Positions 1-7,782 of a stretch of 64,000 nt of DNA are shown piece after piece. The stretch spans positions 200,456 to 264,455 of the forward strand of contig NZ_KZ084330.1 of NCBI RefSeq assembly GCF_002093975.1, given 5' to 3'. This DNA comes from Thermoactinospora rubra (GTDB lineage Bacteria > Actinomycetota > Actinomycetes > Streptosporangiales > Streptosporangiaceae). Made by a program: the position numbers and the translations under genes. A model generated the notes under the pieces. That model saw only the letters and a program-made list of their open reading frames with translations. It did not search any database and had not been told where the DNA came from. Positions within the stretch are counted from its first letter, which is position 1. Each line of letters begins with the position of its first letter.

Positions 1-733
1 CGAAGATCATGGTGGGCCGCAGCATGGGCAGGGTGATCTGCCAGAACTGCCGCCGCTGGGAGGCGCCGTCGATGGCGGCCGCCTCGTACAGGTCGCGGGG
101 GATCGTCTGCATGCCGGCCAGGAAGATGATCGCGTTGTAGCCGGTCCAGCGCCAGTCCACCATGGTGGCGATGGCCAGCCAGGACGGCAGCCGCTCGGCC
201 CGCCAGTTGATCGGGTCGACGCCGAACAGGCCCAGGAACCAGTTCACCAGGCCCCAGTCGCGGGCGAACAGCTGGGTGAAGACCACCGCCACGGCGACCA
301 CGGAGGTCACCAGCGGCAGCAGCACGCTCAGGCGGATGGCCAGCCGGAAGCGCAGCCGCTTGTTGAGCGCGTTGGCCAGCATCAGAGCCAGGAGCATCTG
401 CGGAACGGTGGCCAGCACGAACATGCCGACCGTGTTGACCACGGCGTTCCAGAACTTCTCGTCCGCCAGCAGCCCGGCGTAGTTGCCCAGGCCCGTCCAC
501 TCGATCGTGCCGGCCAGGTCGTAGTCGTACAGCGAGTAGTAGAGCGTGAAGGCCAGAGGGAACAGCCCGAAAGCCGCGAACAAGATGAAATACGGAGAGA
601 CCAGGACGTACGGCATGACCCGCAGGTCGAACACGGTACGCCAGCGGGAGGGCCGCTGGCGCCGCCGTGTCCTGGCCCCGGGAGCCGCCCGGCGCGTCGG
701 CGGCGTGCCCCGGGTGTCGAGGTGGAGGCTCAT
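1..733 (-). CDS. Sugar ABC transporter permease, MalF/CebF type (3' end cut off by window edge)
   Basis: This is an integral membrane subunit of a carbohydrate ABC importer. The frame opens at an ATG at 733 and stays open for 244 codons to the window edge, so the C-terminus is missing. An Arg/Pro-rich cytoplasmic N-terminus (about residues 1-35) is followed by hydrophobic segments (near 40-65, 100-120 and 135-155). The family EAA loop is seen as EAAAIDGA near residue 220, which contacts the ATPase. It lies 87 bp downstream of the solute-binding gene, in the order binding protein then permease, as in cebEFG. The second permease would be expected to the left. The CelR-type operators upstream suggest a cello-oligosaccharide substrate, which is inference. 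Confidence 0.9.
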   Translation of the reverse strand, partial: MSLHLDTRGTPPTRRAAPGARTRRRQRPSRWRTVFDLRVMPYVLVSPYFILFAAFGLFPLAFTLYYSLYDYDLAGTIEWTGLGNYAGLLADEKFWNAVVNTVGMFVLATVPQMLLALMLANALNKRLRFRLAIRLSVLLPLVTSVVAVAVVFTQLFARDWGLVNWFLGLFGVDPINWRAERLPSWLAIATMVDWRWTGYNAIIFLAGMQTIPRDLYEAAAIDGASQRRQFWQITLPMLRPTMIF

Positions 734-820
734 AGCAGACCTTTCGTGGCGAAGGCAGGCGACCGGCCCGCCGGCGATGTGCCGCAGCGGCGGGCCGGTG
801 CCGGCAGAGGGTCGGGCGCG

Positions 821-2158
821 TTAACCCGCGGCCTTCACCGCGTCGTCGACGAGCTGCTGCCAGGCCTTGTCCTGCGGGATGGAGCCGTCGTCCATGCCCT
901 GGATCACAGACTCGACCGCGTTCTTGACCTGCGCGTGCTTGACGCCCAGGAAGACCGGCTGGAGCTGCTGGGCGGACTTGGCGAAGATCTGCCCGACGGG
1001 GGCGTCGTTGAAGTACTCGTTCTTCGCGTTCTGCACCGCCGGGTCCTGCAGCGCCTTCAGGTTGCTCGGCATGTTGCCGAAGTCGGTGAAGATGCTGACC
1101 TGGGTGGCGGCCTGGGTCAGGTAGTCGGCCACCATGGCCGCTTCCTTCGGGTGCTGGGTCTGCTTGGGCACGGCCAGCCACGAGCCGCCCCAGTTGCCGC
1201 CGCCGCCGTTGGGCGCCGAGGCGACGTCCCAGTTGCCCTTGTTCTCCTCACCGGCGCCGCCCGCGACCACGCCGAGCATCCAGGACGGGCAGCCCAGGGT
1301 GGCGAAGGCGTTCTTCTTCATGCCCGTCGTCCACTCCTCGGTGAAGTTGCGCAGCTTGGCGGTCAGGCCCAGCTGGGACATCTTCTGCGCGAAGTCGAAA
1401 CCGGTCTTGATGGCCGGGTTCTTGTCGACGATGAGCTGGTTGCTCTGGTCGAAGTACAGGACGTTGCCGGCCTTGGCCGCCTCCTGGTAGGCCACCACCT
1501 GGTAGAGGGTGTTGGTGCCGTCGGTGAACTTGGCGTCCTTGACCTTGCTCTGGAACCGCTGGCCCACCTTGATGAAGTCGTCCCACGTGGGCCACAGGGC
1601 GCTGACCTCGTCGCGGCCGGTGGGCAGGCCCGCCTCCTTGAACAGCTTGGTGTTGTAGCAGATGCTCATGCCGCCGATGTCGGTGCCCAGGCCGAAGACC
1701 TTGCCGTCGGCCGCGACGCCGTTCTCCCACTTCCACGCCGGATAGTCGGCCTTGCGGGACTCCAGGCCGTGCTCCTTCAGGTCGACCCACCACTCCGAGC
1801 GCGCCTTGGCCAGACCCATGCCGCCCTCGTCGATGCCGACGACGTCGCCCGCGCCCTTGCCGGCCTGCAGCCACTGGATCATCTGCGGCCAGTAGACCTG
1901 CTCGAACTGGTCGGTGAGGACCTCCAGCTTGATCTGGATGTCCTTGTGCTCGGCGTTCCACTTCTGGACGGCGTTCTTGTAACCGAAGTTCTCGCCGCCG
2001 CCGAACACCTGCACCCGGATGGTGACGGGCTGGGCCGGCTGGGACGCCGCCTGCGAGCCGCCGGTCGACGGCGTGCCTCCGCCGGACCCGCAGGCGGTCA
2101 GGGCCAGGGTGGCGGCGGCGAGGAGCGCGGCGGCTCCGCCGTACTTGCTGATCGTCAT
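821..2158 (-). CDS. Lipoprotein sugar-binding protein of ABC importer, CebE-like
   Basis: This 445-residue extracellular solute-binding protein (family 1) would capture an oligosaccharide for the adjacent permease. A signal peptide ends at a lipobox (LTACG, about residues 29-33), so it should be lipid-anchored. The ATG at 2158 has a GAGG-type ribosome site. The mature part contains GLGTDIGGMSICYN, a stretch recalled from CebE-type cellobiose/cellotriose-binding proteins, and many Trp residues suited to sugar stacking. Two perfect CelR/CebR operators lie just upstream. I favour a cello-oligosaccharide ligand, but the sugar cannot be fixed from sequence alone. A longer open frame runs upstream, but it crosses the ROK gene out of phase and is not coding. 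Confidence 0.9.
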   Translation of the reverse strand: MTISKYGGAAALLAAATLALTACGSGGGTPSTGGSQAASQPAQPVTIRVQVFGGGENFGYKNAVQKWNAEHKDIQIKLEVLTDQFEQVYWPQMIQWLQAGKGAGDVVGIDEGGMGLAKARSEWWVDLKEHGLESRKADYPAWKWENGVAADGKVFGLGTDIGGMSICYNTKLFKEAGLPTGRDEVSALWPTWDDFIKVGQRFQSKVKDAKFTDGTNTLYQVVAYQEAAKAGNVLYFDQSNQLIVDKNPAIKTGFDFAQKMSQLGLTAKLRNFTEEWTTGMKKNAFATLGCPSWMLGVVAGGAGEENKGNWDVASAPNGGGGNWGGSWLAVPKQTQHPKEAAMVADYLTQAATQVSIFTDFGNMPSNLKALQDPAVQNAKNEYFNDAPVGQIFAKSAQQLQPVFLGVKHAQVKNAVESVIQGMDDGSIPQDKAWQQLVDDAVKAAG

Positions 2159-2186
2159 GGGGGGACCTCTTTCGATGGGAGCTCTT

Positions 2187-2200
2187 TGGGAGCGCTCCCA
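2187..2200. promoter_or_regulatory. CelR/CebR-type LacI-family operator, proximal copy
   Basis: The perfect 14-bp palindrome TGGGAGCGCTCCCA lies 29 bp upstream of the binding-protein ATG. It is identical to the published target of CelR from Thermobifida fusca and CebR from streptomycetes, LacI-family repressors released by cellobiose. No LacI gene is adjacent here; the nearest regulator is a ROK protein. Confidence 0.85.
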
Positions 2201-2316
2201 TGCAGAGTGGCCAGAATGCCGCCTCACGTCAACATGCCGAAATCCAATCGTGACAGTGAGAGCGTTTTCCGGTTTCTCAACGTGATGAAAGGGGGCAAAG
2301 ATGCTAGATGGGATTT

Positions 2317-2330
2317 TGGGAGCGCTCCCA
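2317..2330. promoter_or_regulatory. CelR/CebR-type operator, distal copy
   Basis: This is a second perfect copy of TGGGAGCGCTCCCA, 130 bp (centre to centre) from the first and 35 bp past the stop codon of the ROK gene. The pair brackets the likely promoter of the sugar transport operon and could allow looping or cooperative repression. Confidence 0.85.
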
Positions 2331-2364
2331 ACCCTCTCGGTCATGAAACGGACCGGAGGGACTG

Positions 2365-3504
2365 TCAGAGGACGGCTTCGAGCAGCAGCGCCCCCGCGCC
2401 CAGCAGCGCCGCGTCCCGGCCGGCCCGGGCCGCCGCGATCTCCAGGTCGCGGGTGGCCAGCGGCAGGCACCGCTCGTACACCGCGGCCCGGATCGAGGTG
2501 ATCAGCGGCTCGGCCGCCGACAGGCTGCCCCCGACGGCCACGACGTCGGGGTTGAAGAAGTTGACCAGGACCGTGAGAACCTCGCCGATGAGCCGCCCGG
2601 CGGCGCGCACCAGGCTGGTGGCCTCCGGTACGGCGTCGCCGACCAGCCCGACGATGCCGGCGGGGCGGTCCACGTGGATCCCCGCCTCGGCGAGCGCGGC
2701 CATGAGGGCGGCCCCGCTGGCGTAGGCCTCCAGGCAGTCGGGATGGCCGCAGGAGCACATCACCGAGGAGTCCGTGCGCACCCTGACGTGGCTGATGTCG
2801 CCCGCCGCGCCCCGGCCCCTGTGCAGCCGGCCGCCCACGATCACGCCGCACCCTATGCCGGTGCCCGCCTTGACCACCATGAGGTTGTCGGCCTCCGGCC
2901 AGTGGCGGGCCTCGCCCACGGCCATGAGGTTGGCGTCGTTCTCCACGAGCACGGGCAGGTCGAAGCGCCCGGCCAGGTGGTCGGCGACGGGGTAGTTGTT
3001 CCAGCCGGGCATCCGCGAGGGGCTGACCACGCGCCCCGTCGCGGGGTCGACGGGGCCCGGGATGCCGGTGCCCACCCCGCGCAGCGGCACGCCGGGCGGC
3101 GCGTGGGCGGCGACCAGGTCCTCGAACGCGCCGGCCAGCCAGTCCAGCACCGTCTCCGGCCCGGCCGCGATGTCGGTGACGTGCTCCTCGACGGCCAGCG
3201 GCGTGCCGCTGAGGTCCAGCAGGCCGAGCCTGGCGTGGTGGGCGCCCAGGTCGGCCACGGCCAGCACGCCGGCGCCGGGGGCCAGGCGCAGCCGGCGGGG
3301 CCGCCGCCCGCCGCGCGAGGTGCCGGGGCCCTCCTCCACCAGCAGGCGGGCCTCCAGTAGCTCCTCCACGCGCAGCGACACGCTGGAGGCGGCCAGGCCG
3401 GACAGCCGCGCCAGGTCGGCGCGGGACTCGGCCTGGCCGGTGGCCACGAGCCGCAGCAGTTCGCCCTGCGCCCCCGTCACGGGCAGCCGCTGAGTGCCAG
3501 ACAT
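2365..3504 (-). CDS. ROK-family transcriptional regulator / sugar kinase homologue
   Basis: A 379-residue protein with an N-terminal winged helix (about residues 10-65) that reads like a DNA-binding domain, followed by a ROK/actin-fold domain. The ROK zinc signature is present as CSCGHPDCLEAYASG near residue 258. The phosphate-loop region (AVADLGAHHARLGLLD) lacks the clean DxGGT kinase motif, so it probably acts as a sugar-responsive regulator and not as a kinase. It lies upstream of and codirectional with the transport operon. It may control that operon or itself, but the perfect LacI-type operators there suggest CebR is the main regulator. Confidence 0.88.
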   Translation of the reverse strand: MSGTQRLPVTGAQGELLRLVATGQAESRADLARLSGLAASSVSLRVEELLEARLLVEEGPGTSRGGRRPRRLRLAPGAGVLAVADLGAHHARLGLLDLSGTPLAVEEHVTDIAAGPETVLDWLAGAFEDLVAAHAPPGVPLRGVGTGIPGPVDPATGRVVSPSRMPGWNNYPVADHLAGRFDLPVLVENDANLMAVGEARHWPEADNLMVVKAGTGIGCGVIVGGRLHRGRGAAGDISHVRVRTDSSVMCSCGHPDCLEAYASGAALMAALAEAGIHVDRPAGIVGLVGDAVPEATSLVRAAGRLIGEVLTVLVNFFNPDVVAVGGSLSAAEPLITSIRAAVYERCLPLATRDLEIAAARAGRDAALLGAGALLLEAVL

Positions 3505-3545
3505 GTGGAGATGAATACCACGGCCAAGCTTCGTACGACAACGTG

Positions 3546-3575
3546 TTGACTTATCCCGAAATCATCAAATACGGT
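3546..3575 (+). promoter_or_regulatory. Probable promoter of the amino-acid ABC operon
   Basis: TTGACT (3546-3551) and TACGGT (3570-3575) are separated by 18 bp, resembling a housekeeping -35/-10 pair. The first gene of the operon starts 33 bp downstream. Confidence 0.5.
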
Positions 3576-3607
3576 CCCGCTTGTCTTCGATATCGAAGGA
3601 AGTTGCG

Positions 3608-4336
3608 ATGATTCGGGTACGAGGGCTGAACAAATGGTTCGGCGACCACCACGTGCTGCGCGACATCGACCTGGACGTGGACCGGGGCGAGGTGGTCGTG
3701 GTGATCGGCCCGTCGGGATCGGGCAAGTCCACGCTGTGCCGCTGCCTGAACCGGCTGGAGGCGGCGCAGCAGGGCGAGATCGTCATCGACGGGACGCCCG
3801 CGCCGCTGGAGGGCCGGGCGCTGGCGCGGCTGCGCGCCGACGTCGGCATGGTCTTCCAGTCGTTCAACCTCTTCCAGCACAAGAGCGTGCTGGACAACGT
3901 CACGCTCGCGCCGATGAAGGTGCGCGGCGTCGGCCGGGCCGAGGCCGAGCGCACCGCCCGCGAGCTGCTGGAGCGGGTGGGCATCGCCGACCAGGCCGGC
4001 AAGCTGCCCGCGCAGCTGTCCGGTGGCCAGCAGCAACGCGCCGCCATCGCCCGGGCCCTGGCCATGCGGCCCAAGGTCATGCTCTTCGACGAGCCCACCT
4101 CGGCCCTGGACCCGGAGATGGTCGGCGAGGTGCTCGACGTGATGACCGGCCTGGCCGCCGACGGCATGACGATGCTCGTGGTCACCCACGAGATGGGCTT
4201 CGCTCGCCGGGCCGCCGACCGGGTGGTCTTCATGGCCGACGGCCGCGTCGTCGAGCAGGGCCCGCCCGCCGCCTTCTTCGACGGACCGCAGACGGACCGG
4301 GCCAGGGACTTCCTGGCCAAGGTGCTCACTCACTGA
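3608..4336 (+). CDS. Polar amino-acid ABC transporter ATP-binding protein (GlnQ/GluA type)
   Basis: This 242-residue ATPase energises uptake of a polar amino acid, probably Glu/Asp/Asn/Gln. It shows Walker A (GPSGSGKST), a Q-loop (FQSFNLF), the signature LSGGQQQR, Walker B (VMLFDEP) and the switch His (VVTHEMG). The ATG at 3608 is preferred over a TTG at 3581 because GAAGGA lies 7 bases ahead of it. It is first in an operon with a binding protein, two permeases and an asparaginase. Length and gene order match the gluABCD/glnQHP systems of actinobacteria. Confidence 0.95.
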   Translation: MIRVRGLNKWFGDHHVLRDIDLDVDRGEVVVVIGPSGSGKSTLCRCLNRLEAAQQGEIVIDGTPAPLEGRALARLRADVGMVFQSFNLFQHKSVLDNVTLAPMKVRGVGRAEAERTARELLERVGIADQAGKLPAQLSGGQQQRAAIARALAMRPKVMLFDEPTSALDPEMVGEVLDVMTGLAADGMTMLVVTHEMGFARRAADRVVFMADGRVVEQGPPAAFFDGPQTDRARDFLAKVLTH

Positions 4337-4354
4337 AAGCAAGGGATGGTGCCC

Positions 4355-5275
4355 ATGAAGAAGATGGTCGCTGTCGTCGCCCTGTCCCTCCTCGGCCTGG
4401 CCGCCTGCGGCGGCACCGGCTCCACCGGCGGCTCGGCCGTACCTCCCGGTGACGCCCAGCCGGCGGCGAGCGACCTGCTGGCCAAGGCGCCGGTCGCCGA
4501 CCCGGCCGCGATCCCGCCCGGCTCGACGATGGACAAGATCAGGAAGCGGGGCGAGCTCATCGTCGGCGGCTCGCTCGACGCGCCCCTGCTGTCGCAGCAG
4601 AACCCGGCCACCGGCCAGGTCGAGGGCTTCGACGCCGACCTGGGCAAGGCGCTGGCCAAGTACATCATCGGCGAGCCCAAGGTCAAGATCGTCAACTCGG
4701 CGTCGGAGACCCGGGAGGCGCTGCTCGCCAACGGCACGGTCGACGTGGTCTTCCAGACCTACACGATCACGCCCGAGCGGGCCGAGCAGGTCTCCTTCGC
4801 CGGGCCGTACTACGTCTCCGGCCTGTCCATCGCCGTCAAGAAGGGCACCACCGGCATCGCCAGGCCGCAGGACCTCAACGGCAAGAAGGTCATCGCCGGC
4901 GCCAACACCCCGGCCATCCCGGCGATCAAGAAGGTCGCGCCGCAGGCGGAGATCATCACCTTCGGCAGCGACCCCGAGTGCGTCCAGGCCCTCAAGCAGG
5001 ACCGCGGCGTCGCCTACGTCCAGGACGAGACCCTGCTCGTCGCCAACGCCAAGAAGGACCCCGCCATCCAGGTGGTCGGCAACCCCTTCACCCAGGACCC
5101 CTACGGCATCGGCCTCAAGCACGGCGACGAGCAGTTCAAGGCGTTCGTCAACGACTGGCTGAAGAAGATCCAGGCCGCCGGGGTGTGGCAGCAGGCGTGG
5201 AAGAACTCCCTGGGCACCGTCGTCCAGGGCGAGGCACCCGCGCCGCCGCAGATCGGCTCGGTGCCGGGCTCCTGA
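4355..5275 (+). CDS. Glutamate/glutamine-type ABC substrate-binding lipoprotein (GluB-like)
   Basis: This 306-residue extracellular binding protein of family 3 delivers a polar amino acid to the adjacent permeases. It begins with a short lipoprotein signal ending at LAACGG, followed by a low-complexity linker. The binding core includes the ETREALLANG motif, in which the Arg usually contacts the substrate alpha-carboxylate. The ATG at 4355 is chosen over 4346 because AAGGGA sits about 8 bases before it and would overlap the earlier start. It follows the ATPase by 18 bp, and its stop overlaps the next start by one base (TGATG). Confidence 0.93.
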   Translation: MKKMVAVVALSLLGLAACGGTGSTGGSAVPPGDAQPAASDLLAKAPVADPAAIPPGSTMDKIRKRGELIVGGSLDAPLLSQQNPATGQVEGFDADLGKALAKYIIGEPKVKIVNSASETREALLANGTVDVVFQTYTITPERAEQVSFAGPYYVSGLSIAVKKGTTGIARPQDLNGKKVIAGANTPAIPAIKKVAPQAEIITFGSDPECVQALKQDRGVAYVQDETLLVANAKKDPAIQVVGNPFTQDPYGIGLKHGDEQFKAFVNDWLKKIQAAGVWQQAWKNSLGTVVQGEAPAPPQIGSVPGS

Positions 5276-5919
5276 TGTCCGCCCTGCTGGATCACCTGCC
5301 CGAGCTGTGGCAGGGGTTGCTCGTGACGCTCCAGCTGACCGTCGCGTCCTTCGCGGGCGCGGCGGTCGCGGGGACGGTGATCACCGCCCTGCGGGTGAGC
5401 CCCGTCGCGGTGCTGCGCCTGCTCGGCACCGCCTACGTCGAGACCTTCCAGAACCTGCCGCTGCTGGTCCTGCTCGTGCTGGCGTTCTTCGGGCTGCCGG
5501 AGATCGGGATCAAGGCCGAGCCGCTGACCACCGCGATCGTGGTCATCGCGCTGTACGAGGCCGCCTACGTCGCCGAGGCGCTGCGCTCCGGCGTCAACGC
5601 CGTCGCCCGCGGGCAGGGCGAGGCCGCCCGGGCGCTCGGGCTGACCTTCGGCCAGTCGCTGCGGCACGTGATCCTGCCGCAGGCGCTGCGCACGGTCGTC
5701 CAGCCCCTCGGCAACATCTTCATCGCCACCACCATGAACACCGCGCTGGCGGGCGCGGTGAGCGTGGTGGAGCTGACCACCGCGGCCAACCGCGTCAACC
5801 TCGTGGAGGCCCAGCCCATCCCGATCTTCGTGGGCGCGGGGCTCGCCTACGCCCTCATCGCCGCCTGCGCGGGCTTCGTGACCGGGCGGCTGGAGCGACG
5901 GCTGGTGATGGTGCGATGA
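5275..5919 (+). CDS. Amino-acid ABC transporter permease 1 (GluC-like, HisM family)
   Basis: This 214-residue membrane subunit has about five hydrophobic segments and the polar amino-acid permease loop GQGEAARALGLTFGQ, the EAA-type coupling helix contact for the ATPase. The start is the ATG overlapping the previous stop. A longer frame reading back into the binding-protein gene is out of phase with it and ignored. It should pair with the next permease to form the translocation pore. A lone permease of this type usually works as a heterodimer, which fits the two tandem genes here. Confidence 0.93.
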   Translation: MSALLDHLPELWQGLLVTLQLTVASFAGAAVAGTVITALRVSPVAVLRLLGTAYVETFQNLPLLVLLVLAFFGLPEIGIKAEPLTTAIVVIALYEAAYVAEALRSGVNAVARGQGEAARALGLTFGQSLRHVILPQALRTVVQPLGNIFIATTMNTALAGAVSVVELTTAANRVNLVEAQPIPIFVGAGLAYALIAACAGFVTGRLERRLVMVR

Positions 5920-6710
5920 GCCTGCTGTTCGACGAGCCGGGACCGCGGGCCAGGCGGCGCATCAGGATCGCCACGGTCGCCGGCACGCTGGCCGCGCTCG
6001 CGCTGACGGCGCTGGCGATCCGGCAGTTCGGCGCCAACGGCCAGCTGGCCACCGAGCGGTGGGAGCCGTACGCGACCTGGCCCATGTGGCGCTACCTGCT
6101 CACCGGCCTGTGGTCCACCGCCCTGGCCGCGGTCGCCACCGCCGCGCTGTCCATGGCCCTCGGCCTGCTGCTGGCCCTCGGCCGGCTGTCGGACCGCCGG
6201 TGGGTGCGGGCCCCCTCGGCCGCCTACGTCGAGGTCGTCCGCGTGGTCCCCGCGCTGCTGCTGGTGTACGTGGTGCTGTTCGCCCTGCCCCGCTACGGGC
6301 TGGACCTGCCGCTGTTCTGGAAGCTCGTGGTGCCGCTGACGGTCTCCAACGCGGCGGCGTTCGCCGAGATCTTCCGCGCGGGCATCCTGTCGGTGGAGCG
6401 CGGCCAGAGCGAGGCGGGCCTCGCGGTCGGCCTCACCCGCGCGCAGACCATGCGGCTCATCGTGCTGCCGCAGGCCGCCCGCCGGGTGCTCCCGTCGATC
6501 GTCAGCCAGTCGGTGGGCCTGCTCAAGGACACCTCGCTGGGCTTCGTGGTCAGCTACGGCGAGCTGCTGTACTCGGGCCGGGTGCTGGCCAACTACAACG
6601 GCCTGCTCATCCAGACCTTCGTCGTCGTGGCGCTGATCTACCTGGCGGTCAACGCCTCGCTGTCCAAGCTGGCCAGGACCCTGGAGCGAAGGAGCGCCGC
6701 CCGTGCCTGA
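5916..6710 (+). CDS. Amino-acid ABC transporter permease 2 (GluD-like, HisM family)
   Basis: This 264-residue membrane protein starts at an ATGA overlap with the preceding permease. A positively charged N-terminus (RARRRIR) precedes hydrophobic segments near residues 25-42 and 65-95 and three more downstream. The coupling loop reads GQSEAGLAVGLTRAQTM, as expected for the HisM family. It has a longer N-terminus than its partner, as GluD has relative to GluC. Its last 8 bases overlap the start of the asparaginase gene, which strongly suggests a single transcript. Confidence 0.93.
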   Translation: MSLLFDEPGPRARRRIRIATVAGTLAALALTALAIRQFGANGQLATERWEPYATWPMWRYLLTGLWSTALAAVATAALSMALGLLLALGRLSDRRWVRAPSAAYVEVVRVVPALLLVYVVLFALPRYGLDLPLFWKLVVPLTVSNAAAFAEIFRAGILSVERGQSEAGLAVGLTRAQTMRLIVLPQAARRVLPSIVSQSVGLLKDTSLGFVVSYGELLYSGRVLANYNGLLIQTFVVVALIYLAVNASLSKLARTLERRSAARA

Positions 6711-7647
6711 CCATGCCCTGCTCGCCGAGGTCGTCCGCTCGGGATTCACCGAGAGCCTCCACTACGGCAGCGCCGTGGGCCTGGCTTCCGACGGCCGCGC
6801 CGAGGTCGCCGCAGGGCCGGTCGACGCGCCGGTCCTGCCGCGCTCGGCCGCCAAGCCGCTGCAGGCGCTGGCCTGCCTGGACGCCGGGGCGTCGCTGGCG
6901 GGCCCGGCGCTGGCCCTGGCCGCCGGCAGCCACACCGGCGAGGACTTCCACGTCCGGCTGGTGCTGTCGCTGCTGGAGCAGTACGGCCTGCGCCCGCAGG
7001 ACCTGCGCTGCCCGCCGGACTGGCCGGAGGACGAGGCGACCCGGCACGGCCTCATCCGGCAGGGGCTGGGCAGGACGCGCGAGCGCATGAACTGCTCCGG
7101 CAAGCACGCCGCGATGCTCGCCGCCTGCGCCGCCTCCGGCTGGGACACCGGCTCCTACCTCGACGCCGCCCACCCGCTCCAGCGGCGGGTGCGGGAGGTC
7201 GTGGAGGAGCTGGCGGGGGAGAAGGCGGCGGCGGTGGCCGTCGACGGCTGCGGCGCGCCGCTGTTCGGCCTGTCGCTCACCGGCCTGGCCAGGGCCGTGC
7301 GGGCGCTGGTGCTGGCTTCGCCGGGCACGCGGCCCCGGCTGGTGGCCGATGCGATGCGGCGGCATCCGCAGTACGTCGGGGGGAGCGGGCACCAGAACAC
7401 CGAGCTCATGCGGGCGCTGCCCGGGGCCGTGGTGAAGGGCGGCGCGGAAGGGGTGCTGGTGGCGGCGCTCGCGTCGGGCCACGCGGTGGCCGTCAAGGTC
7501 GTCGACGGCAGTCCCCGGGCCACGACCGCGGTGGCGCTGGCCGTGCTGGCGCGGATGGGCTGCGACGTGTCGGCCGCGTCGGCCTTCACGCGGGTGCCCG
7601 TCCTGGGCGGCGGCGCACCCGTCGGGGAGATCCGCGCCACCCTGTGA
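6703..7647 (+). CDS. L-asparaginase II family protein (PF06089 type)
   Basis: This 314-residue enzyme belongs to the thermolabile asparaginase family and would hydrolyse L-asparagine to aspartate and ammonia in the cytoplasm. Family hallmarks include an N-terminal VVRSGFTES stretch, LPRSAAKPLQ near residue 45, NCSGKHAAML near residue 128, and GCGAPLFGLSL. The GTG at 6703 follows AAGGAG at 8 bases and overlaps the upstream permease gene. Being last in an amino-acid ABC operon suggests that the importer takes up asparagine, or that Asn breakdown is coupled to Asp/Glu uptake. The stop codon lies inside the first copy of a tandem repeat. Confidence 0.9.
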   Translation: MPDHALLAEVVRSGFTESLHYGSAVGLASDGRAEVAAGPVDAPVLPRSAAKPLQALACLDAGASLAGPALALAAGSHTGEDFHVRLVLSLLEQYGLRPQDLRCPPDWPEDEATRHGLIRQGLGRTRERMNCSGKHAAMLAACAASGWDTGSYLDAAHPLQRRVREVVEELAGEKAAAVAVDGCGAPLFGLSLTGLARAVRALVLASPGTRPRLVADAMRRHPQYVGGSGHQNTELMRALPGAVVKGGAEGVLVAALASGHAVAVKVVDGSPRATTAVALAVLARMGCDVSAASAFTRVPVLGGGAPVGEIRATL

Positions 7648-7725
7648 CGCGCTTCCCGTGACGCCGTCTCCTGTGACGCCGTCTCCTGTGACGCCGTCTC
7701 CTGTGACGCCGTCTCCTGTGACGCC
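7644..7725. repeat. 15-bp tandem repeat spanning the asparaginase stop codon
   Basis: Unit GTGACGCCGTCTCCT recurs at 7658, 7673, 7688 and 7703. A degenerate 14-bp copy at 7644 holds the TGA stop, and a partial copy sits at 7718. The four full copies are identical, which implies recent slippage expansion. Confidence 0.93.
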
Positions 7726-7727
7726 GG

Positions 7728-7757
7728 AGGGCGGCCTTCCGTGGGGAAGGCCGCCCT
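7728..7757. terminator. Strong hairpin between convergent genes, probable bidirectional terminator
   Basis: A 13-bp perfect GC-rich stem (7728-7740 with 7745-7757) closes a 4-nt GTGG loop between the convergent asparaginase and CHAP genes. No U-tract follows, as is usual in actinobacteria. Confidence 0.8.
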
Positions 7758-7782
7758 GGGGAGGCGTCAGGAGGCGCGCACG

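Noticed and set aside
821..3541. A 906-codon minus-strand frame covering the binding protein and the ROK gene
   Set aside because: Only the part after the ATG at 2158 is the binding protein; the rest is a Pro/Gly/Arg-rich shadow that is out of phase with the ROK gene.
7644..7725. Possible CRISPR array from regular repeats
   Set aside because: The 15-bp units are directly adjacent with no spacers and no cas genes are present.
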